From Bacteroidia bacterium (GTDB lineage Bacteria; Bacteroidota; Bacteroidia; Flavobacteriales; Flavobacteriaceae), in contig JAUIKY010000012.1 of NCBI GenBank assembly GCA_030430535.1, positions 1 through 64,000 of the forward strand: DNA of 64,000 nt, read 5' to 3'. Under the pieces are notes generated by a model. That model searched no databases. It was not told the origin of the DNA and was given only the letters and a program-made list of their open reading frames with translations. Below are positions 51,701-59,196 of this stretch, one piece after another. Within the stretch, counting starts at the first letter, position 1. The number at the start of each line of letters is the position of its first letter. Made by a program: the position numbers and the translations under genes.

Positions 51701-52176
51701 GAAAGGATATGAAAGCCATTGCCAATGCAGTAATTAACTTTTCACCTGAAGATATTAACAAAATTGAGCAAAATGGCAGTTTAGAGGTTGATGTTAATGG
51801 AAAAAATATTACATTAGAACGCTCGGATGTAGAAATCACCTCTCAGGATATTGAAGGGTGGTTGGTAGCCAAAGAAGGCGCATTTACTGTGGCTTTGGAT
51901 GTTACCATTACAGATGATTTACGTAGAGAAGGCATTGCTCGCGAATTGGTTAACCGCATTCAGAATTTACGTAAGGATTCTGGTTTTGAAGTGACTGACA
52001 GGATAGATGTTAGGCTTCAAAAAGACGAGCAGGTGGTAAGTGCCGTTGATGCAAATATCACTTATATTAAGTCGGAAACCCTAACAAATGAATTGGAAAT
52101 TATCGATAAATTAGACGATGGTATAGAAATTGCTTTTGATGATGTAAATACCAAGCTATTTATCCAAAAACATTAA
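48772..52176 (+). CDS. ileS: Isoleucine-tRNA ligase
   Basis: Charges tRNA-Ile. 1134 residues, clearly longer than the 938 of E. coli, with the KMSKR form of the second signature (MSKRLGN, about residue 683) and GPPSANGLPGIHHVMAR at the first. These features and the long C-terminal part fit the eukaryote-like IleRS type 2, which tends to be resistant to mupirocin (family knowledge, not shown here). The editing domain WTTTPWTLPSNTAL is present. First gene of ileS, dksA-like, lspA. Confidence 0.97.
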   Translation: MSAKFPEYKGLDLPKVAEEILSYWQENNIFEKSISSREGNETFVFFEGPPSANGLPGIHHVMARAIKDIFCRYKTQKGYQVKRKAGWDTHGLPIELGVEKELGITKEDIGKTISVEDYNKACRKAVMRYTDIWNDLTEKMGYWVDMDDPYITYEPKYMESVWWLLKQIYNKDLLYKGYTIQPYSPKAGTGLSSHELNQPGTYQDVTDTTVVAQFKAVEETLPEFLENEGDIHFLAWTTTPWTLPSNTALTVGPKIDYVLVETYNQYTHQPINVVLAKKLVNYQFSGKFKQVEDKSELLAYKSGDKKIPFYVVKEFVGKDLVGIKYEQLLPYAQPNDNPENAFRVISGDFVTTEDGTGIVHTAPTFGADDALVAKQATPEVPPMLVKDESGNLVPLVDLQGKFRPEMGEHAGKYVKNEYYNDGEAPEKSVDVEIAIKLKEENKAFKVEKYKHSYPNCWRTDKPILYYPLDSWFIKVTDIKDKMVAHNETINWKPKATGTGRFGNWLANANDWNLSRSRYWGIPLPIWRTEDGKEEICIGSVEELKNEMAKAVEAGVLSKDIFEDFEVGNNSEDNYAKIDLHKNIVDDIVLVSPSGQKMFRESDLIDVWFDSGSMPYAQWHYPFENKELIDEGTTYPADFIAEGVDQTRGWFYTLHAIGTMVFDSVAYKNVVSNGLVLDKNGQKMSKRLGNAVDPFETLGNYGADATRWYMISNANPWDNLKFDLEGVEEVKRKFFGTLYNTYSFFQLYANLDNFNYSESDIAIDDRPEIDRWILSELHTLIKKVDAFYADYEPTRAARAISDFTQDYLSNWFVRLSRRRYWKGDYGQDKISAYQTLYTCMVTIAKLGAPIAPFFMDRLYLDLNAVTQKEAFASVHLADFPMFDESFVDKALERKMEAAQTISSLVLSLRAKEKIKVRQPLQKIMIPIDSEQQKEEILAVQNLIKHEVNVKEIELLDDASGVLVKQIKPNFKALGPRFGKDMKAIANAVINFSPEDINKIEQNGSLEVDVNGKNITLERSDVEITSQDIEGWLVAKEGAFTVALDVTITDDLRREGIARELVNRIQNLRKDSGFEVTDRIDVRLQKDEQVVSAVDANITYIKSETLTNELEIIDKLDDGIEIAFDDVNTKLFIQKH

Positions 52177-52180
52177 GACT

Positions 52181-52558
52181 ATGGCAGATACAGTAAGATA
52201 TTCAGACAAGGATTTAGCTGAATTTAAAGAAATAATACAGGACAAAATCCAAAAGGCACAACACGATTTAGATCTTATTAAAAGTGCCTATATGAACGAC
52301 CATAATAACGGTACGGACGATACTTCGCCTACATTTAAGGCTTTTGATGAAGGTAGTGAGGTAATGAGCAAAGAGTCTAACTCGCAATTGGCCATTCGCC
52401 AGGAAAAGTTTATCCGCGACCTTAAAAATGCGTTGATTAGGATTGAAAACAAAACCTATGGCATTTGTCGTGTTACCGGAAAACTGATTAACAAAGAGCG
52501 CTTAAAATTAGTGCCGCATGCTACTTTAAGTATCGAAGCCAAAAACATGCAGCAATAA
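52181..52558 (+). CDS. DksA/TraR-like protein with degenerate zinc finger
   Basis: 125 residues, ATG start, 4 bp after ileS. The long helical hairpin (DLAEFKEIIQDKIQKAQHDL) with a polar tip containing TDDTSP, and the C-terminal YGICRVTGKLINKERLKLVP match the DksA family. Only one cysteine exists (Cys96) where four normally bind zinc, so the finger is not metal-bound in the usual way. DksA proteins enter the secondary channel of RNA polymerase; this role is inference here. Co-transcribed with ileS, with a hairpin before lspA. Confidence 0.85.
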   Translation: MADTVRYSDKDLAEFKEIIQDKIQKAQHDLDLIKSAYMNDHNNGTDDTSPTFKAFDEGSEVMSKESNSQLAIRQEKFIRDLKNALIRIENKTYGICRVTGKLINKERLKLVPHATLSIEAKNMQQ

Positions 52559-52579
52559 ACGTTTACAATAATATGTTTC

Positions 52580-52614
52580 AAACGTCTCAAAAATAACATT
52601 TGGGACGTTTTTTG
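52580..52614 (+). terminator. Terminator between the dksA-like gene and lspA
   Basis: AAACGTCTCAAA / TTTGGGACGTTT (one G-T pair) followed by TTTT. lspA starts 40 bp later. Confidence 0.75.
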
Positions 52615-52656
52615 TTTGGAATACTGCCAAATTCAACATCGTTTTAAGAATTTTTA

Positions 52657-53277
52657 ATGTCACTAAAAAAATCCATCATTCTCATTATTGTGGTTTTGCT
52701 GATTGATCAAATCAGTAAAATTTACATCAAAACCCATTTTGTGCTCCACGAAAGTGTAGATGTGTTCAGTTGGTCTAAAATTTATTTTATTGAAAACGAC
52801 GGCATGGCTTGGGGGACAAAAATTAGTGATTTTGCCTCGTTTATTTCCGACAGGACCGCAAAAGTGGCTTTAACGCTTTTTAGGGTTGTGGCCATTTTTG
52901 GTATTGGTTATTGGCTATATAGCGCCACAAAAAACAAGGGGTCGCGCGTGCTCATTTTAGCCATAGCTTTAATATTTGCAGGGGCTTTGGGTAATATTAT
53001 CGATTCGGTGTTTTACGGTGTGTTGTTTGATGACAGCATGAGCCAAGTGGCCACCTTTTTGCCCGAAAACGGCGGTTACGATAGCTTGCTGCACGGTCGT
53101 GTGGTAGATATGCTCTATTTCCCTTTGTTTGAAATCGACTTACCACAATGGGTGCCGTTTTACGGCGGTAAGCGCTTTAATTTCTTCGAACCGGTTTTTA
53201 ATATTGCCGATGTTGCCATTAGCACGGGTTTTATTATGCTTATTGTGTTTAATAAAAAGGCATTCTCGAAAGTTTGA
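52657..53277 (+). CDS. lspA: Lipoprotein signal peptidase
   Basis: Membrane aspartic protease that cuts prolipoproteins before the lipidated Cys. 206 residues, a little longer than the E. coli enzyme (164). Four membrane segments; catalytic Asp in GALGNIIDSVFYG and in VFNIADVAISTG; N-terminal VVLLIDQISKIYIKTHF. The window encodes many clients (GldD, the phytase and others). ATG start. Confidence 0.95.
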   Translation: MSLKKSIILIIVVLLIDQISKIYIKTHFVLHESVDVFSWSKIYFIENDGMAWGTKISDFASFISDRTAKVALTLFRVVAIFGIGYWLYSATKNKGSRVLILAIALIFAGALGNIIDSVFYGVLFDDSMSQVATFLPENGGYDSLLHGRVVDMLYFPLFEIDLPQWVPFYGGKRFNFFEPVFNIADVAISTGFIMLIVFNKKAFSKV

Positions 53278-53308
53278 AATTAAGAAACATGAAAAGAATC
53301 TTCAATCT

Positions 53309-55354
53309 ATGTCATTTAAAAAATTAAGATTTCTGTGTTATTTGTTGGCAGTGTTTGTTCTTGCCTGCTCAGCCGACGATGATTCTGGTGAAAGTAGCAA
53401 CATACAAACGGATGTCAAAAAAGAAGATTTATTAGGAGTATGGACAATATATTCTGTTGAGTCGGGTGGTGTAAAAGCTGAGGTGCCTGTCAATTTTGAG
53501 ACTTGCGGTAGAGATTTTTTTATTTATAAGGAAGACTATTCTTATTCAGAATTTCAATTTTTAGAATCGTCAACCTGTCAGCCTTCAGAATTTCAATTGA
53601 AATGGAGCTTAAATGAAGGGGTAATTGAATTGTCAACAGTCAATGGAAGCGAATCCCAATTAATAGAAATCAATAGTTTAAATGCAACCTCTTTTATTTT
53701 TACCACGCGTATAGATTTAGATGGAGATGGGAGTTTAGAGGTTTATAAGCTAACTGCATTAAAATACAATCCGCCCAATGAAATGGATATTTACACAGAT
53801 TCCTTTTCGAGAATAACAGAGCCCCCGTTTGAAAACCATATAGAATTTCGTTGGGATATTTACACTGGGTATAACACGTTTTTACGGTACGAAATTTATA
53901 GAAGTACTGAGGAGTGCGATATCACCTCAGCCAAATTAGTTCAAACAATTGAAGATGTGAATGTGTCACGCTTCATTGACTATAATCCACCCGCAACTGA
54001 GGGAATCTGTTATTTTTTGAAGATTTATACCGATAAAGGTTTGTTAGGCATTAGCAACCCCCGTTATGTAGCAACGGAATTTATTCTGCCAGAAAGTGTA
54101 AAAATTATAAATGCCACAGATACTGAAAGCTCTGTTGCTCTTTCCTGGGAGAAATATAAAGGGTATTACTTTTCACATTATGAGGTTAGAGTACAAGATC
54201 AAAATCAAAATTCAATGCCGCATATCGAAACGGTTGCCATCATTGAAGATGTAAACACAACGTTTTACACTGATACAAACCCTCCCTATGTGAATAATCC
54301 AATCTATTCAATTTATGTGCACAATATTTTTGGAAGCACAAGCCAATTAAATCAAGATGGAAACTTGATTACAACGAACTTTAGCAGACCCGAATTATTG
54401 AGCTTTGACTATATAAGGTTTTTAAGTTTTGATCCCGATGAACAAGCGCTTTTCTTTTATGGAGTTAACCCCGACAACACTAGAAGACTCATTAAATATG
54501 ATTATATGAATCATAATGTTCTAGCTGAAGGTTATAAGTTGCCGTCAGTTCAAACAGACGTGGAAATGAAACTGATCGCATCAAATGAGGGGAAGGAACT
54601 TATTTTTGAGCAAGGCGGAGAGTATTGGGTGTATGACGCCTCCGACTTAACGTTTAAATACTCATTAAATCTTGATTTTATAGGGCCTCGAGATAGTTTC
54701 TCGTATTTGAAAAATGGTATTTGGATATTTTCAGATGACGACCATGTTTATACATATAAGCGTTCCGGTTCTACTATGGAAAAGATTGATGAAAAACTTC
54801 ATTTCACGGAGCATCAAGGGGGTGGGAACTACGAAATCACCAAATTAGATGATACTAATGTACTTTTAAGCCACAATAACGAAGGGAGAGCAATACATTA
54901 TAGTATTGACAATGGTGGTTTTATTGCTAAAAATGGTGTTATTCAAATTCCGTTGTTGGCAACTTTGAATAGCGATGTGTCTGTGAATATGGAATCTCAA
55001 CTGTTGCTTAATAAAAAAAGGAATTCAGTTTATTCCATCACAGATTTTTCAAAAACAGATAGTTATACTAATCCTAGAGTTACCTTTAATTTCAATAGAT
55101 TAGGAACAAAAATTTTCGGGGTAGATAAAAACGAGAAATATACGGGCTTTTATGAGAATAATTCTAAAGAAATTGTGGTTTACGATATAGAAAAAAAATA
55201 TTCAGAAAAAATCACAACTAAAGGCTATCCCTTATATGTTGCTGAGGATGCGCAAGGAAACATTGTAAGTTTGTCTTCTGGTTTCCCGAGAGATGAGTAT
55301 TACGACTTGTACAATAATAATGTGCCAGATATGTTTGTTGAAATTGTAAAATAG
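53309..55354 (+). CDS. Large surface lipoprotein: lipocalin-like, FN3-like and propeller-like parts
   Basis: 681 residues from the ATG at 53309; the ORF-track start lies inside lspA. Lipobox LAC (Cys20), followed by SADDDSGESSN, an acidic patch like the export signal of surface lipoproteins in Bacteroidota. Residues about 35-155 look lipocalin-like (DLLGVWTIYSVESGG, LIEINSLNATSFIFTT). Two FN3-like units follow (IEFRWDIYTGYNTFLRYEIY and VALSWEKYKGYYFSHYEVRV), then about 280 residues of beta repeats resembling a propeller (RFLSFDPDEQALFFYG, VYTYKRSGSTMEKID). No catalytic motif recognised. The base composition is AT-rich compared with lspA. Confidence 0.8.
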   Translation: MSFKKLRFLCYLLAVFVLACSADDDSGESSNIQTDVKKEDLLGVWTIYSVESGGVKAEVPVNFETCGRDFFIYKEDYSYSEFQFLESSTCQPSEFQLKWSLNEGVIELSTVNGSESQLIEINSLNATSFIFTTRIDLDGDGSLEVYKLTALKYNPPNEMDIYTDSFSRITEPPFENHIEFRWDIYTGYNTFLRYEIYRSTEECDITSAKLVQTIEDVNVSRFIDYNPPATEGICYFLKIYTDKGLLGISNPRYVATEFILPESVKIINATDTESSVALSWEKYKGYYFSHYEVRVQDQNQNSMPHIETVAIIEDVNTTFYTDTNPPYVNNPIYSIYVHNIFGSTSQLNQDGNLITTNFSRPELLSFDYIRFLSFDPDEQALFFYGVNPDNTRRLIKYDYMNHNVLAEGYKLPSVQTDVEMKLIASNEGKELIFEQGGEYWVYDASDLTFKYSLNLDFIGPRDSFSYLKNGIWIFSDDDHVYTYKRSGSTMEKIDEKLHFTEHQGGGNYEITKLDDTNVLLSHNNEGRAIHYSIDNGGFIAKNGVIQIPLLATLNSDVSVNMESQLLLNKKRNSVYSITDFSKTDSYTNPRVTFNFNRLGTKIFGVDKNEKYTGFYENNSKEIVVYDIEKKYSEKITTKGYPLYVAEDAQGNIVSLSSGFPRDEYYDLYNNNVPDMFVEIVK

Positions 55355-55376
55355 AACAAGCTATTGGGTTAAACTA

Positions 55377-55940
55377 TTAAAACTCAAAAACCCGCTCTGG
55401 CGTTACACAAAAATCCAACTTAATATCACCTTCAAAAACATCGGTAATTCCCGTTTCGGCTTCAAAAAAAGACAGTCCGATTTTTAGGGTTTCGGGTTTG
55501 CATTTGGCTAAAAAGCGATCGTAAAAACCTTTGCCATAACCTACGCGATTCCCTGTTTTGTCGAAAGCCAACAGCGGAATAAACACCACATCAACTTTAT
55601 CGTTGGCTATTTCAATACCATCAATCGGTTCGGGGATGTTATAGGCATTCTTTTTTATTTTGGTGCTGTCGGTGAGCAAAAAATGAATCATTTCGCCCGT
55701 TTTAAAATCACTTTTCGATACCAAAATGTTTTTGTCCTTCCCCGATAAAATATTCAGTATGTAATCAGTGTTTACCTCTTTTTGTTCTTCAATGGAAAGA
55801 AAAATATGGAAAAACGAAGCTTCCCAAATGGGCAGTTTCAAAACCTGATTGGCGATGGACAAACTTAAATCTTCCACCTCGTTTAACGAAAGGCCGTTTC
55901 GAAGGGCTTTATATTTTTTTCGCAGTTCATTTTTGGTCAT
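55377..55940 (-). CDS. 5-formyltetrahydrofolate cyclo-ligase
   Basis: Converts 5-formyl-THF to 5,10-methenyl-THF with ATP. 187 residues. N-terminal MTKNELRKKYKALRNGLS and the C-terminal DKTGNRVGYGKGFYDRFLAK are the family signatures. ATG start overlapping the stop of the upstream deacylase gene (ATGA), so translationally coupled to it. Confidence 0.95.
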   Translation of the reverse strand: MTKNELRKKYKALRNGLSLNEVEDLSLSIANQVLKLPIWEASFFHIFLSIEEQKEVNTDYILNILSGKDKNILVSKSDFKTGEMIHFLLTDSTKIKKNAYNIPEPIDGIEIANDKVDVVFIPLLAFDKTGNRVGYGKGFYDRFLAKCKPETLKIGLSFFEAETGITDVFEGDIKLDFCVTPERVFEF

Positions 55941-56920
55941 GTTGCCGCCCTTTTTAGTTTCGTAGAAATATGGAACAGCGCGTCGCCTTGATATACAATG
56001 GGCGATTCGTTTACATTGATAATATAACCGGCGTTCGAAGCCCGAACAAAATAATTGAACTTGCCGTAAGGGTCGGTAATATTGCCTAGCATGTCATCCT
56101 TTTTTACATAAGATCCAATGGGGATGGAGGCCTTAAACATACCTGAGTATTTGGCGCGTTGCCATTTGCTGTCGTTTATAAAAACGCATTCGGTTTTGGG
56201 TTTCGACGATTTAAAAACGGTTCGCAACATACCGAAATGTTTTAAAATACGTTTGGAGCCGTTAACACCCGAGTTGGTAACTACATCGTCAATGTGGAAC
56301 GACTTGCCGCCTTCAAAAAGCAGTAAAGGCTTGCCCAATTTATTACAGGTCGCCCGAAAGGATTTGGATAGGTTTTTGGAATACAGTACAAACGGTGCGC
56401 CGAACACTTTGGCTAATACGTCCAAGTCTTTCTTTTCTTTAGCGTAGCGCAGTTGCGGTGCATTAAATCGACCTGAACCACCGGTGTGGAAATCGATGAT
56501 TAAATCGGCGTGCGGAATCACTTCGTCCATCAGTTTGTAGGCCACGCGACCAGCCAATGATCCCGACGGACTCCCCGGAAACACACGGTTTAAATCGCGC
56601 CCATCGGGAAATTCACGCTTGAGGTTGATGAACCCAAAAATATTGATGACGGGCATACAAATAATGGTGCCACATTTGGGCTTGTTGATGCCTTTGGCGA
56701 TGAGTTGCCTTATAATTTCAACACCATTAACCTCGTCGCCGTGAATGCCGGCCGTAAACAATACCGTTGGCCCCGGTTTTTTGGCGCGCTCGATAATGAC
56801 GGGAATGTGTACGGGCGATGAGGTATGTAAATTAGCAACATCAAAATTAACTTCCTTGCTTTCTCCAGGTTTTACCTGTTCGCCTAAAATATGAAGGACT
56901 TCAGTTTGTGTTACGGGCAT
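55937..56920 (-). CDS. Succinylglutamate desuccinylase/aspartoacylase family protein
   Basis: 327 residues, M14-type zinc carboxypeptidase fold. Zinc ligands: FTAGIHGDEVNGVEI (His, Glu) and LIIDFHTGGSGRFNA (His). The catalytic Glu is probably in LLLFEGGKSF. C-terminal beta domain (KKDDMLGNITDPYGKFNYFV). Such proteins often lie beside rimK and are annotated as deacylases of glutamate or aspartate amides. Here rimK is upstream, separated by a small membrane gene. ATG start. Confidence 0.9.
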   Translation of the reverse strand: MPVTQTEVLHILGEQVKPGESKEVNFDVANLHTSSPVHIPVIIERAKKPGPTVLFTAGIHGDEVNGVEIIRQLIAKGINKPKCGTIICMPVINIFGFINLKREFPDGRDLNRVFPGSPSGSLAGRVAYKLMDEVIPHADLIIDFHTGGSGRFNAPQLRYAKEKKDLDVLAKVFGAPFVLYSKNLSKSFRATCNKLGKPLLLFEGGKSFHIDDVVTNSGVNGSKRILKHFGMLRTVFKSSKPKTECVFINDSKWQRAKYSGMFKASIPIGSYVKKDDMLGNITDPYGKFNYFVRASNAGYIINVNESPIVYQGDALFHISTKLKRAAT

Positions 56921-56994
56921 TTAGTGTTTTGTTAAAGAGTTAATATCCATATCCTGGTGCCGACAGCAATTTAATTAGTGTGGTAAAACCTTTT

Positions 56995-57363
56995 TTACTT
57001 CACTTTTACTATTTCAACATATTTTTTGCTAAATATATAAATCAAAATTCCGATTGTCAGAAATATTAATTTTTTAAATAAAACAGTTATTGGGATTTCA
57101 TTCCCAAACAGCGCTTTTATAAGTTTTGCTAAAAGGGAAATACCATTGCTTAAAACTAAAATTATAGCCCAAACTTCAATACCGATTTTTCCGAATTTAT
57201 TTTTTGTTAGGATTAGGAATAAAAGTAAACCTTGAATTCCACAGGTAATTATTCCGATTAAATTTCCTGTTCCGAGAGCATATAAATTCCGAACTAAGAG
57301 TATAATTAAGAAGCCAATCAGAAAATATTCGAATATTTTATTCTTTAATATTATTTTTTCCAT
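56995..57363 (-). CDS. Small membrane protein of unknown function
   Basis: 122 residues, very hydrophobic, with four membrane segments (FLIGFLIILLVRNLYALG, LIGIITCGIQGLLLFLIL and two more). The DNA is more AT-rich than its neighbours, and a repeat unit lies 90 bp upstream of its start. It sits between rimK and the deacylase on the same strand. No family recognised; it may be an addition to the rim cluster. Confidence 0.65.
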   Translation of the reverse strand: MEKIILKNKIFEYFLIGFLIILLVRNLYALGTGNLIGIITCGIQGLLLFLILTKNKFGKIGIEVWAIILVLSNGISLLAKLIKALFGNEIPITVLFKKLIFLTIGILIYIFSKKYVEIVKVK

Positions 57364-57449
57364 CAGTTTCGGTCGAGAATTTTTTTTCTTTTATTGGATT
57401 AATGCTTGTTGCGATAACTTTCTTTTGAATGATTTTTAAGCGGGTAAAT

Positions 57450-57480
57450 GTCATTTCGAACGCAGTGAGAAATCCCATCC
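57450..57480. repeat. Palindromic repeat unit, GTCATTTCGAACGCAGTGAG
   Basis: Repeat of the same family in the gap between the small membrane gene and rimK, ending AAATCCCATCC. Confidence 0.65.
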
Positions 57481-57544
57481 TAAATTATGAAACTCCTTCT
57501 TTCGTCGGAAAGACAAGCTAATCTAAAAACATTTTGGCTTTAAA

Positions 57545-58432
57545 TTATTCGGTGATTTGCGGTACGTTCTTTTCAATATATCTAATAATGGCTTTGGCAA
57601 TATTACGGCCAGTTGCGGCCTCAATGCCTTCCAAACCTGGAGTGGAATTCACTTCCAATAACAAAGGCCCTCTGGCCGATTGCAACATATCCACACCACA
57701 AACAGGTAGTTTTAAAGCACGCGAGGCATTCATGGCCAGTTTCAGCTCATCGTGACTCAGTTTTATGATGTTGGCTTGTCCGCCACGGTGCAAGTTCGAA
57801 CGGAATTCGCCTTCCTTTCCTTGGCGTTTCATCGCACCTACCACTTGTCCGTCAACTACCAAAGCTCGCAAGTCGGCACCACCAGCTTCTTTAATAAATT
57901 CCTGAACGATAACTCGGGCTTGGAGTCCGTTAAAAGCTTCCAAAACGGATTCTGCAGCATTTTTAGTTTCGGCCAAAACCACGCCCAAACCTTGTGTGCC
58001 TTCCAATAATTTAATGATTACGGGCGTACCGCCAACATGTTCAATCACTTCCTCAACATCACGTGAGTAGTTGGTAAATACCGTTTTGGGCATGCCAATT
58101 CCAGCTTTACTTAAACGCTGTAAACTACGCAGTTTATCGCGCGAACGTTGTATCGCATCCGACGTACAAATGGTAAAAACTCCCATCATTTCAAACTGCC
58201 GCACCACGGCACAGCCATAAAAGGTTACCGAGGCACCAATACGCGGTATAATGGCGTCAACGTAATCCAAATAACGGTCTTTGTAATAAATGGTAGGTTT
58301 TTCCTTTTCGATGATGATATCGCATTTTAGCGGATCGATCACTTCAACTTTATGTCCCCGTTTTTCGCCTTCTTCAATAAGCCTTTCGGTGGAATACAGT
58401 TGGTTGTTTCTAGACAGAATAACTATGTTCAT
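57545..58432 (-). CDS. rimK: RimK: ribosomal protein S6-glutamate ligase family
   Basis: ATP-grasp ligase that adds Glu residues to the C-terminus of ribosomal protein S6 in E. coli. 295 residues, ATG start. Motifs: [57 protein letters not shown], and [20 protein letters not shown] with the Mg ligands. Its start overlaps the stop of the RimB-like protease gene (ATGA), so the two are coupled. Confidence 0.96.
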   Translation of the reverse strand: MNIVILSRNNQLYSTERLIEEGEKRGHKVEVIDPLKCDIIIEKEKPTIYYKDRYLDYVDAIIPRIGASVTFYGCAVVRQFEMMGVFTICTSDAIQRSRDKLRSLQRLSKAGIGMPKTVFTNYSRDVEEVIEHVGGTPVIIKLLEGTQGLGVVLAETKNAAESVLEAFNGLQARVIVQEFIKEAGGADLRALVVDGQVVGAMKRQGKEGEFRSNLHRGGQANIIKLSHDELKLAMNASRALKLPVCGVDMLQSARGPLLLEVNSTPGLEGIEAATGRNIAKAIIRYIEKNVPQITE

Positions 58433-58851
58433 GCTTTGCTTGTTAGGTGCGAAAGGTTTTCCTGGTCTACATCAACCAAAAATTTTTGTTTTAAAAACTG
58501 CCTGCCAATCAAAACAGGAAACCTCATATCGTCTCTAGTGCTTAAAGTTAAGTTAATCTTGTACGTTTTTCCAAAAAATACCACTTCAGATTTTACTTTA
58601 TAGCGGTTTTCCTTAAATCCGTTGCTGCTTTTTACGTCGGTTCTCGAAAATTCCTCAAAAACAATTTCGGTCTTGCCGAAGTTTTTGTGGGTTTTACTAT
58701 TAAAAATACAGCGCAGCGTATGGTTTTCCTCGATAATTTTCGAGCAATGGATGGCCGAGGTGTAAGCCCCGGTGTCGATTTTTACGTCAATATTAAAGAG
58801 TCCTAGTTTTGGGAAATCAACAATATCAACACGTCCTATAATTTTTTTCAT
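58429..58851 (-). CDS. RimB-like protease (Zn_protease, retropepsin-like)
   Basis: 140 residues, ATG start. The segment [14 protein letters not shown] holds the DTGA triad of retropepsin-like aspartic proteases (Asp26), and [18 protein letters not shown] matches the second half of the fold. Family PF05618 is called an ATP-dependent zinc protease, but its fold is that of pepsin-like enzymes. In Pseudomonas the rimABK operon pairs a member with RimK and S6 glutamylation. First gene of the minus-strand cluster. Confidence 0.88.
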   Translation of the reverse strand: MKKIIGRVDIVDFPKLGLFNIDVKIDTGAYTSAIHCSKIIEENHTLRCIFNSKTHKNFGKTEIVFEEFSRTDVKSSNGFKENRYKVKSEVVFFGKTYKINLTLSTRDDMRFPVLIGRQFLKQKFLVDVDQENLSHLTSKA

Positions 58852-58876
58852 TCTAAATTTTTGTTCAATTGTTATG

Positions 58877-59017
58877 GCGTTGGCCGGGCTATCCGCTGTA
58901 TCTTTTTAAAACGTCATGGCGAAGGAAATTTTTAATTTCCTGTGGCAATGGCTTTCAATAATCAGAAAACCACTTTACATCAAGGTTTTAAAAAGGATGT
59001 CGCTACTATCCCTAACG
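58877..59017. repeat. Large imperfect palindromic element
   Basis: The 345 bp gap 58852-59196 is mainly this element. Left arm GCGTTGGCCGGGCTATCCGC...TGTATCTTTTTAAAAC and right arm GTTTTAAAAAGGATGTCGC...TACTATCCCTAACG pair imperfectly over about 33 bases, with a 70-base centre that has its own GGAAATT-TTT-AATTTCC hairpin. From memory, CTATCCGC ... ATCCCTAACG elements are common between genes of flavobacteria. It looks like a non-autonomous mobile or REP-like element. Confidence 0.6.
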
Positions 59018-59196
59018 TGCCAGCCCGCATTTTACTGGGTGGTTTCAAACTTTTTGCCTGTTTGTTTAGGTTTTTCAAAAAGTGGCGCAATGTAGATAAA
59101 TAATTAATCTATCGGCCAAAAACTTTTATAAAATATAAGCATTTATTCGGAGTTGATTTTACGAATGGAAAAATTAAAATAATTACCTTTACAACA

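Noticed and set aside
55377-58851. Reading the M14-type deacylase as a known desuccinylase (astE)
   Set aside because: No arginine succinyltransferase genes are nearby and the context is rimK, so only the family is named.
58948-59103. 51-codon ORF (MAFNNQKTTLHQGFKKDVAT...) upstream of uvrC
   Set aside because: It runs through the right arm of the palindromic element, and its residues are explained by the repeat. No recognisable family. I treat it as non-coding.
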